DNA of 64,000 nt, taken from positions 699,256 to 763,255 of the forward strand of contig NZ_KB894685.1 of assembly GCF_000374565.1 (NCBI RefSeq). Reading direction: 5' to 3'. Below the pieces are notes generated by a model. It had not been told where the DNA came from, did no database searches, and was given only the letters and a program-made list of their open reading frames with translations. This DNA is from Siminovitchia fordii DSM 16014 = CIP 108821. Its GTDB lineage: Bacteria > Bacillota > Bacilli > Bacillales > Bacillaceae_C. Both the position numbers and the translations under genes were made by a program. Shown piece after piece: positions 9,309 to 17,558 of the stretch (position 1 is its first letter; each line of letters starts with the position of its first letter).

Positions 9309-9929
9309 ATGGTCTTTAACAGGAAAAAAGACAAGTTTGCCACATTATTGGAGAAAATTGCGGGAAACTTGAAAGTAAGTGCTGATTATTTTGCCGATTA
9401 TAAACTTGGCAATGCAGATGATACAAAAATTTTCGCGGAAAAAATGAAGGAATACGAAAACATCGGAGATTCACTTGTTCATGAAATGATCACAGAATTG
9501 AACAATTCCTTCATAACCCCGATAGAACGTGAAGATCTTTGGGATCTTTCCATGATCATGGATGATGTACTTGACGGCATGGAGCATACAGCCGGGCTAT
9601 TTGAAATGTACCACATCGTAAAAGCTGATGAATATATGGTCGATTTTGTGGAAACTATTCGCAAATGTGCAATTGAAATTGAGATTTCCATCGGTTTAAT
9701 ATTCAGTAAAAAGCTTCCGGAAATCCGTCCGCACGCCATCAAAATAAAAGACTACGAATCCAAATGCGACGATGTCTTGCGCGAGTCCATGAAAAATCTT
9801 TTTGCAACAGAACAAGACCCTATTCAGTTAATCAAATATAAAGAAGTGTACGAGCACATGGAACAAATCGCTGACGATTGCCAAAGTGTTGCCAATACAC
9901 TTGAAAGCATTGTAATGAAAAACGCTTAA
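9309..9929 (+). CDS. ykaA: PhoU-like DUF47 phosphate transport partner YkaA
   Basis: A 206-residue all-helical PhoU-like (DUF47) protein, hydrophilic throughout and starting MVFNRKKDKFATLLEKI. Genes of this family sit directly ahead of Pit-type phosphate permeases, as here (14-bp gap to pit), and are thought to modulate them. I use ATG 9309, with AAGGGTGGG about 10 bases upstream; a longer TTG-started frame from 9285 would begin within the ribosome site region. A TATAAT at 9275-9280 is a possible -10, but no good -35 pairs with it. Confidence 0.92.
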   Translation: MVFNRKKDKFATLLEKIAGNLKVSADYFADYKLGNADDTKIFAEKMKEYENIGDSLVHEMITELNNSFITPIEREDLWDLSMIMDDVLDGMEHTAGLFEMYHIVKADEYMVDFVETIRKCAIEIEISIGLIFSKKLPEIRPHAIKIKDYESKCDDVLRESMKNLFATEQDPIQLIKYKEVYEHMEQIADDCQSVANTLESIVMKNA

Positions 9930-9943
9930 GGGAGTCTTCGTTA

Positions 9944-10942
9944 ATGGATTCATTATTATTGATCACCATATTGATCGTTATTCTCGCTCTTGCTTTTGAC
10001 TTTATCAATGGGTTTCATGATACAGCCAACGCAATTGCCACAGCTGTTTCAACTAAAGCACTAAGACCGCGGGTTGCCATTATTCTAGCGGCTACAATGA
10101 ACTTTCTGGGGGCAATGACATTTACTGGGGTTGCCCAGACTATCACAAAAGATATAGTGGACCCTTTTACTTTGCAGAATGGGTCAATCGTTATCATGGC
10201 TGCTTTGATTTCGGCCATTGCCTGGAACTTGATTACCTGGTATTTTGGAATTCCAAGCAGTTCTTCGCATGCTCTGATTGGTTCCATTGCCGGTGCAGCG
10301 ATTGCATCCGCAGGTGTTGCATCAATTAACTTTAAAGGTTTTATCAAAATTATCGAGGCACTGATTTTTTCGCCTATTATTGCATTCGTAGTAGGCTTTA
10401 TCATTTATTCCATTTTTAAAACCAGTTTCAAAAATTTAAATCTGGCAAAAACCAATAAACGTTTCCGTTATTTTCAAGTATTCACTGCTTCATTGCAGGC
10501 ATATACCCATGGAATGAATGATGCCCAAAAAGCGATGGGGATCATAACAATGGCCCTTATTGCCAATAACCTTCATACAACGACTGACATCCCGGCATGG
10601 GTACAGTTATCCTGTGCAACAGCAATGGGATTGGGTACCTCTGTTGGCGGTTGGAAAATCATAAAAACCGTTGGAGGTAAAATCATGAAGATACGGCCGG
10701 TGAATGGCGTTGCCGCCGACCTTAGCTCAGCATTAATCATATTTGGAGCTACATACATTCATTTACCGGTTAGTACCACCCATGTCATTTCGTCGTCCAT
10801 TCTCGGAGTCGGTACATCCCACCGGGTAAGAGGGGTTAAATGGGATACAGCCAAGACTATGATAGTTACGTGGTTTATCACACTGCCGATTACAATTTTG
10901 CTGTCAGCACTTATATATTACCTTTTAAATATTTTTGTATAA
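9944..10942 (+). CDS. pit: Low-affinity inorganic phosphate transporter Pit
   Basis: A 332-residue membrane permease of the PiT family. Both internal-repeat signatures are present: GFHDTANAIATAVSTKAL near the N-terminus and the related HGMNDAQKAMGIIT in the second half. The SSSHALIG and STTHVISSSILG motifs of the two halves are also intact. Pit imports metal-phosphate complexes driven by protons. It is co-transcribed with ykaA. The length is at the short bacterial end of the family and no motif is missing. Confidence 0.94.
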   Translation: MDSLLLITILIVILALAFDFINGFHDTANAIATAVSTKALRPRVAIILAATMNFLGAMTFTGVAQTITKDIVDPFTLQNGSIVIMAALISAIAWNLITWYFGIPSSSSHALIGSIAGAAIASAGVASINFKGFIKIIEALIFSPIIAFVVGFIIYSIFKTSFKNLNLAKTNKRFRYFQVFTASLQAYTHGMNDAQKAMGIITMALIANNLHTTTDIPAWVQLSCATAMGLGTSVGGWKIIKTVGGKIMKIRPVNGVAADLSSALIIFGATYIHLPVSTTHVISSSILGVGTSHRVRGVKWDTAKTMIVTWFITLPITILLSALIYYLLNIFV

Positions 10943-10947
10943 ATGCC

Positions 10948-10973
10948 GGGCAATCCTGTTTCCAGGATTGCCC
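10948..10973 (+). terminator. Hairpin after pit
   Basis: Perfect 11-bp stem GGGCAATCCTG / CAGGATTGCCC with a TTTC loop. The tail is only TTGACAGTT, so termination may be partial and the permease 33 bp further on may receive read-through. Confidence 0.65.
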
Positions 10974-11005
10974 TTGACAGTTAACCCTTAACCGGAGGTA
11001 CCGAC

Positions 11006-12304
11006 ATGTTCAAACTAAAAGAAAATCAAACAGATGTTAAAACAGAAATTCTGGCAGGTATCACAACTTTTTTGACAATGGTTTATGTTGTGGTTGTCAA
11101 CCCGATGATTTTAAGGGATGCGGGCGTCTCTTTTGAACAGGTTTTTACGGCAACCATCATTGCAACGGTTGTCGGGACATTGTGGATGGCACTTGCTGCC
11201 AATTACCCGATTGCTATTGGGCCGGGGATGGGATTGAATGCGTATTTCGCCTACTCTGTTGTCGGGTCTCATAATATATCCTATACAATTGCGTTTGCAG
11301 CCGTATTTGTCGCTGGTGTCATTTTTATCCTTTTATCCTTGACACCTTTTCGCAAAATATTGATTGAAGCGATACCAGCCAATTTGAAACACGGAATTAC
11401 AGCGGGTATCGGGTTGTTCATCGCATTTATCGGAATGAGGTTGACAGGGATCATTGTAGCTCATCCGTCTAATCTTGTAGCTTTGGGTGATCTTCACTCC
11501 CCAGGTGTTTTACTTGCCCTGCTCGGGCTTGCAGTTACACTTGTTTTGATGGCGCTTAATGTCCATGGAGCTTTATTTATTGGAATGATTATAACGGCAC
11601 TTGTCGCCTTTTTTACGGGCCACTTGTCATTCGACCATGGGTTTGTACAGAAGCCGTCTCTGCCGGAAGGTCTTCTTGTCACAAATCCAATTACAGCGTT
11701 CGGGGATGTTTTCCAGCATTTTCTTTTTGCCGTCGTCTTTTCATTCCTTCTGGTCACAATTTTTGATACAACCGGAACGATGATCGGTGTTGCTCAGCAG
11801 GCGGGACTGATGAAAGGCAACTCATTTCCGCGGGCTCGACAGGCTCTTCTGGCTGACTCAGTGGCAACAACAGTGGGTGCCATGTTCGGGACAAGCCCCA
11901 CAAGCGCTTATATCGAATCTTCATCTGGTGTGGCTGCTGGTGGCCGGACTGGACTAACAACAGTCACCGTTGCAGTCCTATTTATCATCGCTGCATTTTT
12001 CGGTCCGCTTGTCAGTGCGGTTTCAGGACTGTCCGCCATTACAGCTCCTGCCCTCATCATTGTCGGCAGTTTGATGATAGGTGCCGTCTCTGAAATTAAT
12101 TGGAAAGAGATAGATGAAGGCTTCCCTGCATTTTTAATCATATTGAGCATGCCGTTGACATCAAGCATTGCTACAGGCATTGCTCTTGGATTCATTTCTT
12201 ACCCATTAATGAAAATCGTCAAGGGGAAATGGCGTGAGGTACATCCGCTTTTATACATTTTTGCAGTCTTGTTTTTCTATCAATTGGCATTCATGCCACA
12301 CTAG
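11006..12304 (+). CDS. NCS2-family purine permease (PbuG/PbuO/AzgA type)
   Basis: A 432-residue protein with 12-14 hydrophobic segments. It matches the AzgA-like branch that imports hypoxanthine, guanine or adenine: GITTFLTMVYVVVVNP near the start, AIGPGMGLNAYFAY, and in the second half IFDTTGTMIGVAQQAG and FGTSPTSAYIESSSGVAAGGRTG split across the substrate region. GGAGGT lies ahead of the ATG. The upstream gap (63 bp) is too short for a purine riboswitch, so control differs from B. subtilis pbuG. The exact base transported cannot be assigned. Confidence 0.9.
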   Translation: MFKLKENQTDVKTEILAGITTFLTMVYVVVVNPMILRDAGVSFEQVFTATIIATVVGTLWMALAANYPIAIGPGMGLNAYFAYSVVGSHNISYTIAFAAVFVAGVIFILLSLTPFRKILIEAIPANLKHGITAGIGLFIAFIGMRLTGIIVAHPSNLVALGDLHSPGVLLALLGLAVTLVLMALNVHGALFIGMIITALVAFFTGHLSFDHGFVQKPSLPEGLLVTNPITAFGDVFQHFLFAVVFSFLLVTIFDTTGTMIGVAQQAGLMKGNSFPRARQALLADSVATTVGAMFGTSPTSAYIESSSGVAAGGRTGLTTVTVAVLFIIAAFFGPLVSAVSGLSAITAPALIIVGSLMIGAVSEINWKEIDEGFPAFLIILSMPLTSSIATGIALGFISYPLMKIVKGKWREVHPLLYIFAVLFFYQLAFMPH

Positions 12305-12324
12305 TAAAAGAAATCAAGTATATT

Positions 12325-12357
12325 AAAACGATCATCACCAGGTTGATGATCGTTTTT
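12325..12357 (+). terminator. Terminator of the NCS2 permease gene
   Basis: A long stem, AAAACGATCATCA against TGATGATCGTTTT, followed by further T. Confidence 0.92.
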
Positions 12358-12492
12358 TCATTGTGCTCATTTTTACAGGCCTTGGTGGCCAGTTTAAGAG
12401 GCTTGGCGTTAGGGGGCCAGTATTCGATTTCGGGGAAATTTCTTTTCTGGTCTTTGGAGACAATGACTGCTTTGTTTAGAAAAACTGCATAC

Positions 12493-12524
12493 AAAAAGTC
12501 TAATCCTCAGTGATTAGACTTTTT
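12493..12524 (-). terminator. Terminator of the E1 operon
   Basis: AAAAAGTCTAATC / GATTAGACTTTTT, symmetrical with A/T tracts on both sides. It lies 15 bp after the E1 beta stop. Confidence 0.9.
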
Positions 12525-12538
12525 CACCCAGTTCTTAT

Positions 12539-13537
12539 TTAAAAATTGACTGTCTTTTCGATTGCTTTCGCAACACGGTCCGTTGTCGGCAAATAATGCT
12601 GTTCCAATGAATAGAACGGGACCGGAACATCGAAGCCAGTGATCCTTTCAACCGGCGATTTTAAATAGAGAAAAGAGGTATCATTGATTAGTGCTATGAT
12701 TTCCGTTCCCAATCCGCTTGTTGCATGGGCTTCATGAACAATAACCGCTCTTCCGGTTTTTTGAACCGATTCTGCAATCATGTCACGGTCAAGCGGGTAC
12801 AGTGTCCGCAAATCCAACACATCACAGTGGACCCCTTTTCCTTTCATTTTTTCTGCTGCCTGGGCTGCAATTGGAACCATTGCTCCCCAGGCGATCACAG
12901 TAACATCATCCCCGGACATTAGTTTTTTTGCTTTACCAATTTCCACTTTATACTTCTCTTTAGGCACATCTTCCCGGAATGCGCGATATGTTCTCATTGA
13001 CTCAAGAAAAAGAACGGGGTCGGGATCTTCTATGCTGGCAATGAGCAATCCTTTTGCATCATATGGATTGGCTGGACAGACGACTTTAATTCCCGGCATA
13101 TGAGTGAATAATGCTTCGACACTATCAGAATGGATTTCCGGTGCCCGAATACCTGCTCCATAGGGTGCACGTATGACAAGTGGAACATGAAAATGCCCTT
13201 TCGTCCTCATTCTGACTCTCGTGGCATGTGTCATGATCTGTTCAAAAGCTGGGTAAATGAATCCGAGAAATTGCATCTCTATCACCGGAATCAGCCCGTT
13301 GACTGCCATTCCAATGGCTGTTCCAGCAATTCCGGCTTCACTTATGGGCGTATCTATGACTCGGTGTTCCCCGAATTCTTGGATCAAACCATCGGTTGCC
13401 CGGAACACTCCACCATTGATACCAATATCTTCTCCCATCAAGATGATTTCTTCCTGTTCCTTCATCATCGTTCTTAATCCGTCAGTCACCGCCTGGACCA
13501 AGGTCATTTTTTGATAAGCAGGTGCTGAAATGCTCAT
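12539..13537 (-). CDS. 2-oxoacid dehydrogenase E1 component, beta subunit
   Basis: A 332-residue transketolase-like beta subunit (PdhB/BkdAB family). Seen in order: GEDIGINGGVFRATDGL, DTPISEAGIAGTAIGMA, YGAGIRAPEIHSDSVEAL, and a C-terminal transketolase domain with TVIAWGAMV and DLRTLYPLD. With the alpha subunit it would decarboxylate a 2-oxoacid using thiamine diphosphate and pass the acyl group to an E2 lipoyl domain. The start at 13537 (MSISAPAYQK) overlaps the alpha stop by 4 bases (ATGA); a longer frame to 13594 would overlap more deeply without a better ribosome site. No E2 or E3 gene follows. Confidence 0.9.
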   Translation of the reverse strand: MSISAPAYQKMTLVQAVTDGLRTMMKEQEEIILMGEDIGINGGVFRATDGLIQEFGEHRVIDTPISEAGIAGTAIGMAVNGLIPVIEMQFLGFIYPAFEQIMTHATRVRMRTKGHFHVPLVIRAPYGAGIRAPEIHSDSVEALFTHMPGIKVVCPANPYDAKGLLIASIEDPDPVLFLESMRTYRAFREDVPKEKYKVEIGKAKKLMSGDDVTVIAWGAMVPIAAQAAEKMKGKGVHCDVLDLRTLYPLDRDMIAESVQKTGRAVIVHEAHATSGLGTEIIALINDTSFLYLKSPVERITGFDVPVPFYSLEQHYLPTTDRVAKAIEKTVNF

Positions 13538-14604
13538 GATTGGACACCTCGCAAATAATCCAAATATTGGTCTTTCTGCTCCTGGATCGTCCACGTTTTT
13601 TCTTCAAATACATGATCAAACAAATCATGTGGATCTGCTTCCGGATAGGCCTCCATCATCTTGACTGCCTCTTCAACTGTCTGAGATGCCTCTTCCCAAA
13701 CAGATTCACTCCAAGCCTCTTCCCATATGCCTTCAATTTTCATAAATCTTTCCAACCGTAAAATCGGATCCCCAGCTTCCCGTTTTTTCTCGCTCAATGA
13801 TTGATCCCGATATTTGGTCGGGTCATCTGCCGTAGTATGGGCACCATATCTCCATGTAACGGCTTCAATAAGTGTCGGGCCTTCTCCTGCTCGCGCCCTT
13901 TCCAAAGCCTTCTTCGTCGCAAAATAAGCAGCAAACACATCGTTACCATCAATCCTCACACCTGGTATATCATAAGCAACAGCTTTTTGAGCAATTGTCC
14001 TGGAATTCATCTGACGTTCAATCGGGACTGAAATAGCAAATTTATTGTTTTGGTTAAAAAAGACGACCGGAGCTTTAAAGATGCTTGCAAAATTCATCCC
14101 TTCATGGAAATCTCCTTCAGATGTGGAACCGTCACCAAAGTAAACAATTACCGCATTGTCTGTACCTTTGTATTGTTCTGCCATAGCGGCTCCTGCTGCA
14201 TGCGGAAGTTGAGTGGCAAGAGGGACAGCCGGCGGAAAGATTCTTTTATCTTCAGGCGGAATGCATCCTTCCGATCTTCCGTTCCAGTATAGCAGCACCG
14301 TATCCATGGGCATTCCGAATGTCATCGTAGCAGCATGGTCCCTATAGGTCGGAAATATCCAATCATCCTGCCTGAGCGCATACGCACTTCCGACCTGTGC
14401 TGCTTCCTGCCCTTCAAAAGGAGCATAAGTTCCAAGCCTCCCCTGGCGCTGCATATTGATTGCTTTCCTGTCAAATGTCCTCATCAGAACCATCTGTCGA
14501 TAAAAATTTTTTACTAGATCCTCTGTCCATTCATTTTTCAGTTCCTCGTTCACCAGATTTCCATCTCCGTCTACATAAACGACCATAGCAAATTTCCCGC
14601 CCAT
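13534..14604 (-). CDS. 2-oxoacid dehydrogenase E1 component, alpha subunit
   Basis: A 356-residue PdhA-like alpha subunit. The thiamine-diphosphate motif runs from GDGSTSEGDFHEG to FNQNN, and the substrate/phosphorylation-loop region YGAHTTADDPTKYR follows. AAAGGAGGAG sits 4-5 bases before ATG 14604. It is the first gene of a two-gene operon with the beta subunit. The sequence is closer to pyruvate dehydrogenase than to the acetoin enzyme encoded near 33 kb. Whether it uses pyruvate or branched-chain 2-oxoacids cannot be decided. It must borrow an E2/E3 encoded elsewhere. Confidence 0.9.
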   Translation of the reverse strand: MGGKFAMVVYVDGDGNLVNEELKNEWTEDLVKNFYRQMVLMRTFDRKAINMQRQGRLGTYAPFEGQEAAQVGSAYALRQDDWIFPTYRDHAATMTFGMPMDTVLLYWNGRSEGCIPPEDKRIFPPAVPLATQLPHAAGAAMAEQYKGTDNAVIVYFGDGSTSEGDFHEGMNFASIFKAPVVFFNQNNKFAISVPIERQMNSRTIAQKAVAYDIPGVRIDGNDVFAAYFATKKALERARAGEGPTLIEAVTWRYGAHTTADDPTKYRDQSLSEKKREAGDPILRLERFMKIEGIWEEAWSESVWEEASQTVEEAVKMMEAYPEADPHDLFDHVFEEKTWTIQEQKDQYLDYLRGVQS

Positions 14605-14624
14605 GCTACTCCTCCTTTGGGTAG

Positions 14625-15290
14625 ATGATCACAAGGATTGTCATGCCTTCTGCCATTTCGTCGGGATGTTTCTTGTAATAACTGTTTCTTTTCAGAATAG
14701 AAGGGTTAGTCGGATCCGCAGCAGCGAGTCATAGAGTTGTCATAACAAGCTGGTAGTCGTCTCCATACCATCATGCGTTAGCTGTATCCATTTGCCGGTA
14801 CTGAAAGTTGCAAATGAAAGAGCAAAGACCATTCCTTTTCTTAAGGCACGCTGTAATGTCGTTATCTGTCAATTTTTGGAAGATCCACAACAGTCTTCCC
14901 TTTCATCATTCAGTACATCACTGGTTTGCCATGGCATAAAAACTTCTACGTCATCCAACCTTGGCAGATGTATTCCTAGACCTATCCTTCATTAGCCTCT
15001 TCGGCTCGGTCGGTCAACCGGCGCTCACCTAAAACTGCATTGAAGCCGACCCTACACAGAACTTGAGGCGCATACGTTCCTCTCCATTGTAAACGCTTAC
15101 ACAATGCTAAACAACCTTAATGCCTTGGGTGTTACTTTGTGTCGTTGAGGAGGATGAATTTCCTCTAATTCCATATTGCTTGGATGGCCCGATAAAGCAA
15201 TGGCTCTATTTTCCTAGTTAGATGTTGTTATCCAATTCTGCGGCTGTCAAGAAATGCAGTGGTGATTAAACAAGTTGGCCGATAGGACGG
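14625..15290 (-). pseudogene. Decayed coding DNA, family unknown
   Basis: The minus strand holds protein-like stretches in several frames separated by stops and shifts: PRLDDVEVFMPWQTSDVLN, then RALRKGMVFALSFATFSTGK, then NPSILKRNSYYKKHPDEMA, running toward the E1 alpha start. This pattern fits an old inactivated gene. I could not name the family. A cre-like site (15088-15101) lies within the region. Confidence 0.4.
15088..15101. promoter_or_regulatory. cre-like site (CcpA)
   Basis: TGTAAACGCTTACA matches the CcpA catabolite-responsive consensus TGWAARCGYTWNCW at every position. It lies about 480 bp upstream of the E1 alpha start inside decayed DNA, so it may be a leftover of the lost gene's promoter or may still serve the E1 operon. 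Confidence 0.6.
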
Positions 15291-15332
15291 AGTAGTTCCG
15301 GGGATTAACTTTTTTATTCAAATCCCCGATAT

Positions 15333-15515
15333 TTATTGATTACTTCCGCCAAAGACCGCATCTACCACCTTATATTTGACGTCTTTCCTTCTGGATTGCC
15401 AGAACATCTTCCAATGAATCTTCACATGCGGTAATGTAAAATGACCAATTAACGTATTCTGGATGACAATGAATACTTTTAGCCCTGTATCCAGTTCAGG
15501 GACCCTCCTTTTCAA
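15333..15515 (-). CDS. Possible small protein, about 60 aa
   Basis: A basic frame (KVFIVIQNTLIGHFTLPHVK onward, ending FGGSNQ) of up to 60 residues. An AAGGAGGG string lies inside the first codons of the longest version, so a shorter start just downstream (for example CTG) is possible. The family is not recognised, and it could equally be a gene fragment next to the decayed zone. Confidence 0.3.
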   Translation of the reverse strand: MKRRVPELDTGLKVFIVIQNTLIGHFTLPHVKIHWKMFWQSRRKDVKYKVVDAVFGGSNQ

Positions 15516-15564
15516 GTTCTTGATTTTGCAAAAAAACTCTTAGGCTTCTCCCGAAGGCTGTTAT

Positions 15565-15599
15565 TTTTAAAAAAAGGAGTTCCGTTTACTCAAAACTCC
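15565..15599 (-). terminator. Terminator of the ABC operon
   Basis: On the minus strand GGAGTT pairs with AACTCC across an 11-12 base loop and is followed by seven T. Confidence 0.75.
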
Positions 15600-15719
15600 C
15601 GTGAAATACTATTATTTTTTTTGCATAGATGTATTCTTTCACATTAAGGTTTACAAGGGAATGATAGTCCGCAGGACTTTTCAGTACGGCCTTTCAAAAA
15701 TATACAATGAAATAAACTA

Positions 15720-16517
15720 TCAGCTAGATAATAGTGCTTTATCACTTGCAAACTGTTCGCCGCGAATTCTTTGGAACTCAGCAAGCAGTTTCTCAATAGT
15801 CAATTCCTTCTTTTTGTCTTCGTCCACTTCAAGGATGATTTGGCCTTTGTCCATCATGATGAGCCTGTTTCCAAGATCAAGTGCCTGCTGCATATTATGT
15901 GTAACCATCAGTGTTGTCAAGTTATCTTTTTCCACAAGCTCTTTGGTCAGGTTCGTAATTAATTCAGCTCTTGCCGGGTCAAGTGCAGCTGTATGCTCAT
16001 CAAGCAGTAAAATGGAAGGTTGGGTAAAAGTGGCCATCAATAATGACAATGCCTGCCTTTCTCCTCCGGACAGCAATCCCACTTTGGCATTTAAGCGGTT
16101 TTCCAAGTTCAAATGAAGGGTTTCCAAAGAAGTTCGGAAAAAATCCTTTCTTTTCCTGTCCACTCCTTTTTTCAAGGTGCGCTTCTTATTCCTGGAATAA
16201 GCCATTGCCAAGTTTTCTTCAATCGTCATGGTAGGCGCAGTTCCTGCCATCGGATCCTGAAACACTCTCCCTATAAAATGGGAACGTCTATATTCAGGGA
16301 GCTTTGTCACATTTTTAGAATCTATTTCAACTGTCCCGACATCCGGGGTAAGAACACCTGATATCATATTCATCAAAGTGGATTTTCCAGCACCGTTACT
16401 GCCGATCACTGTGACGAAGTCGCCTTCTTTTAAAGAATAGCTTACTCGATCCAGGGCTATTTTCTCATCAGGTGTGCCTTCATTGAAGATTTTGCTAATC
16501 TGTTCGAGCTTCAGCAA
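15720..16517 (-). CDS. ABC transporter ATP-binding protein
   Basis: A 265-residue ATPase with Walker A GSNGAGKST, Q-loop FQDPMAG, signature LSGGERQ, Walker B LLLDEHTAALDP and switch His in VTHNMQQAL. The Walker B Glu is preceded by Asp, as normal. It starts at TTG 16517, overlapping the permease end by 23 bases, with GAGGT upstream. It is the third gene of a binding protein - permease - ATPase operon and powers import of the ligand bound by the lipoprotein encoded first. Confidence 0.92.
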   Translation of the reverse strand: MLKLEQISKIFNEGTPDEKIALDRVSYSLKEGDFVTVIGSNGAGKSTLMNMISGVLTPDVGTVEIDSKNVTKLPEYRRSHFIGRVFQDPMAGTAPTMTIEENLAMAYSRNKKRTLKKGVDRKRKDFFRTSLETLHLNLENRLNAKVGLLSGGERQALSLLMATFTQPSILLLDEHTAALDPARAELITNLTKELVEKDNLTTLMVTHNMQQALDLGNRLIMMDKGQIILEVDEDKKKELTIEKLLAEFQRIRGEQFASDKALLSS

Positions 16518-17544
16518 CGGTTTCTACCTCCTTGTTTTTGGACGCTTCCAAAGCCGCCATTCTTTCGGCATGCCACTTGACTTTTCTTCTGTTTTCTCTT
16601 CTTTTTTCAATGAATTGAGGCATGACTAGCGCAGCAATGACAATGACGGCCGTAATTAGTTTCATGTCTCCAGTATCAAGTAATTTTATTCTCAAGGCTA
16701 ATCCAAGGACAATTCGGTAAATGATTGCACCGGCTACTACAGCAAGTGTTGTCCTCACAATCGTCTTTGTACCAAAAATAGCTTCACCAATAATGACGGA
16801 TGCAAGACCGATGATGATCATCCCGATCCCCATACCGATATCCGAGAATTTCGCATATTGGGCAATCAATGCTCCTGATAAAGCTACCATTGCGTTTGAA
16901 ATTCCTAGTCCTATGATTACTAGATTATCAGTATTTGCTGAAAAACTTCTAATCATCCGTTTATTGTCGCCGGTTGCCCTGATGGCAAGACCCACTTCTG
17001 TCTGCAAGAACCAATCGGCTGCAAATTTAATGACCAAAGTCAAAACTGCCATAAGAATCAGCGTACCCCATGTGGATGGAAGATGCTGTATGCCGATTGC
17101 TCCCAACATATTGTTCAATGCCGCATCAATCCCAAGATTCCCCCAGAACGCTTGGAATTTCGAGAATATTGTTTCAGCATTCAACAGCGGGATATTCGGT
17201 CTCCCGACAGAACTATCGGAAGTCATTCCCATTATCCGTAAATTTATAGAATATAGGGCAATCATCATTAATATACCGGATAAAAGGGGGTTGATTTTAC
17301 CCTTCGTATGCAATAATCCTGTAATACAGCCAGCAAGAAATCCAACGACCAGTGCAACAGCCGTAGCTGCCGCCGGATGATATCCGAAGAATATCATCGT
17401 GGCGGCAACCGCAGCACCTGTTACAAAACTTCCATCGACGGTAAGATCCGGAAAATCAAGAACCCGGAAAGAAAGGTACACGCCAAGGGCCATAATCGCA
17501 TAGATGATTCCTTGCTCAACGGAGCCAAACAAAGCTGCAAACAT
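16495..17544 (-). CDS. ABC transporter permease
   Basis: A 349-residue membrane protein of the branched-chain/ribose-like permease superfamily with about nine hydrophobic segments (GIIYAIMALGVYLSFRVLDF at the start, then FVTGAAVAA). A basic cytoplasmic tail (RRENRRKVKWHAERM) closes it. It sits between the binding protein (14-bp gap) and the ATPase (overlap). The arrangement matches importers such as streptococcal TrpXYZ, but the ligand is not determined. Confidence 0.9.
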   Translation of the reverse strand: MFAALFGSVEQGIIYAIMALGVYLSFRVLDFPDLTVDGSFVTGAAVAATMIFFGYHPAAATAVALVVGFLAGCITGLLHTKGKINPLLSGILMMIALYSINLRIMGMTSDSSVGRPNIPLLNAETIFSKFQAFWGNLGIDAALNNMLGAIGIQHLPSTWGTLILMAVLTLVIKFAADWFLQTEVGLAIRATGDNKRMIRSFSANTDNLVIIGLGISNAMVALSGALIAQYAKFSDIGMGIGMIIIGLASVIIGEAIFGTKTIVRTTLAVVAGAIIYRIVLGLALRIKLLDTGDMKLITAVIVIAALVMPQFIEKRRENRRKVKWHAERMAALEASKNKEVETVAEARTD

Positions 17545-17558
17545 GTAGAATCATCTCC

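Noticed and set aside
10943..11005. Purine riboswitch ahead of the NCS2 permease
   Set aside because: The gap is only 63 bp and holds a simple hairpin; an aptamer of about 70 bases plus platform would not fit.
12291..12494. A 67-codon minus-strand frame between the permease and E1 genes
   Set aside because: It runs through the permease terminator, has no ribosome site and no recognisable family.
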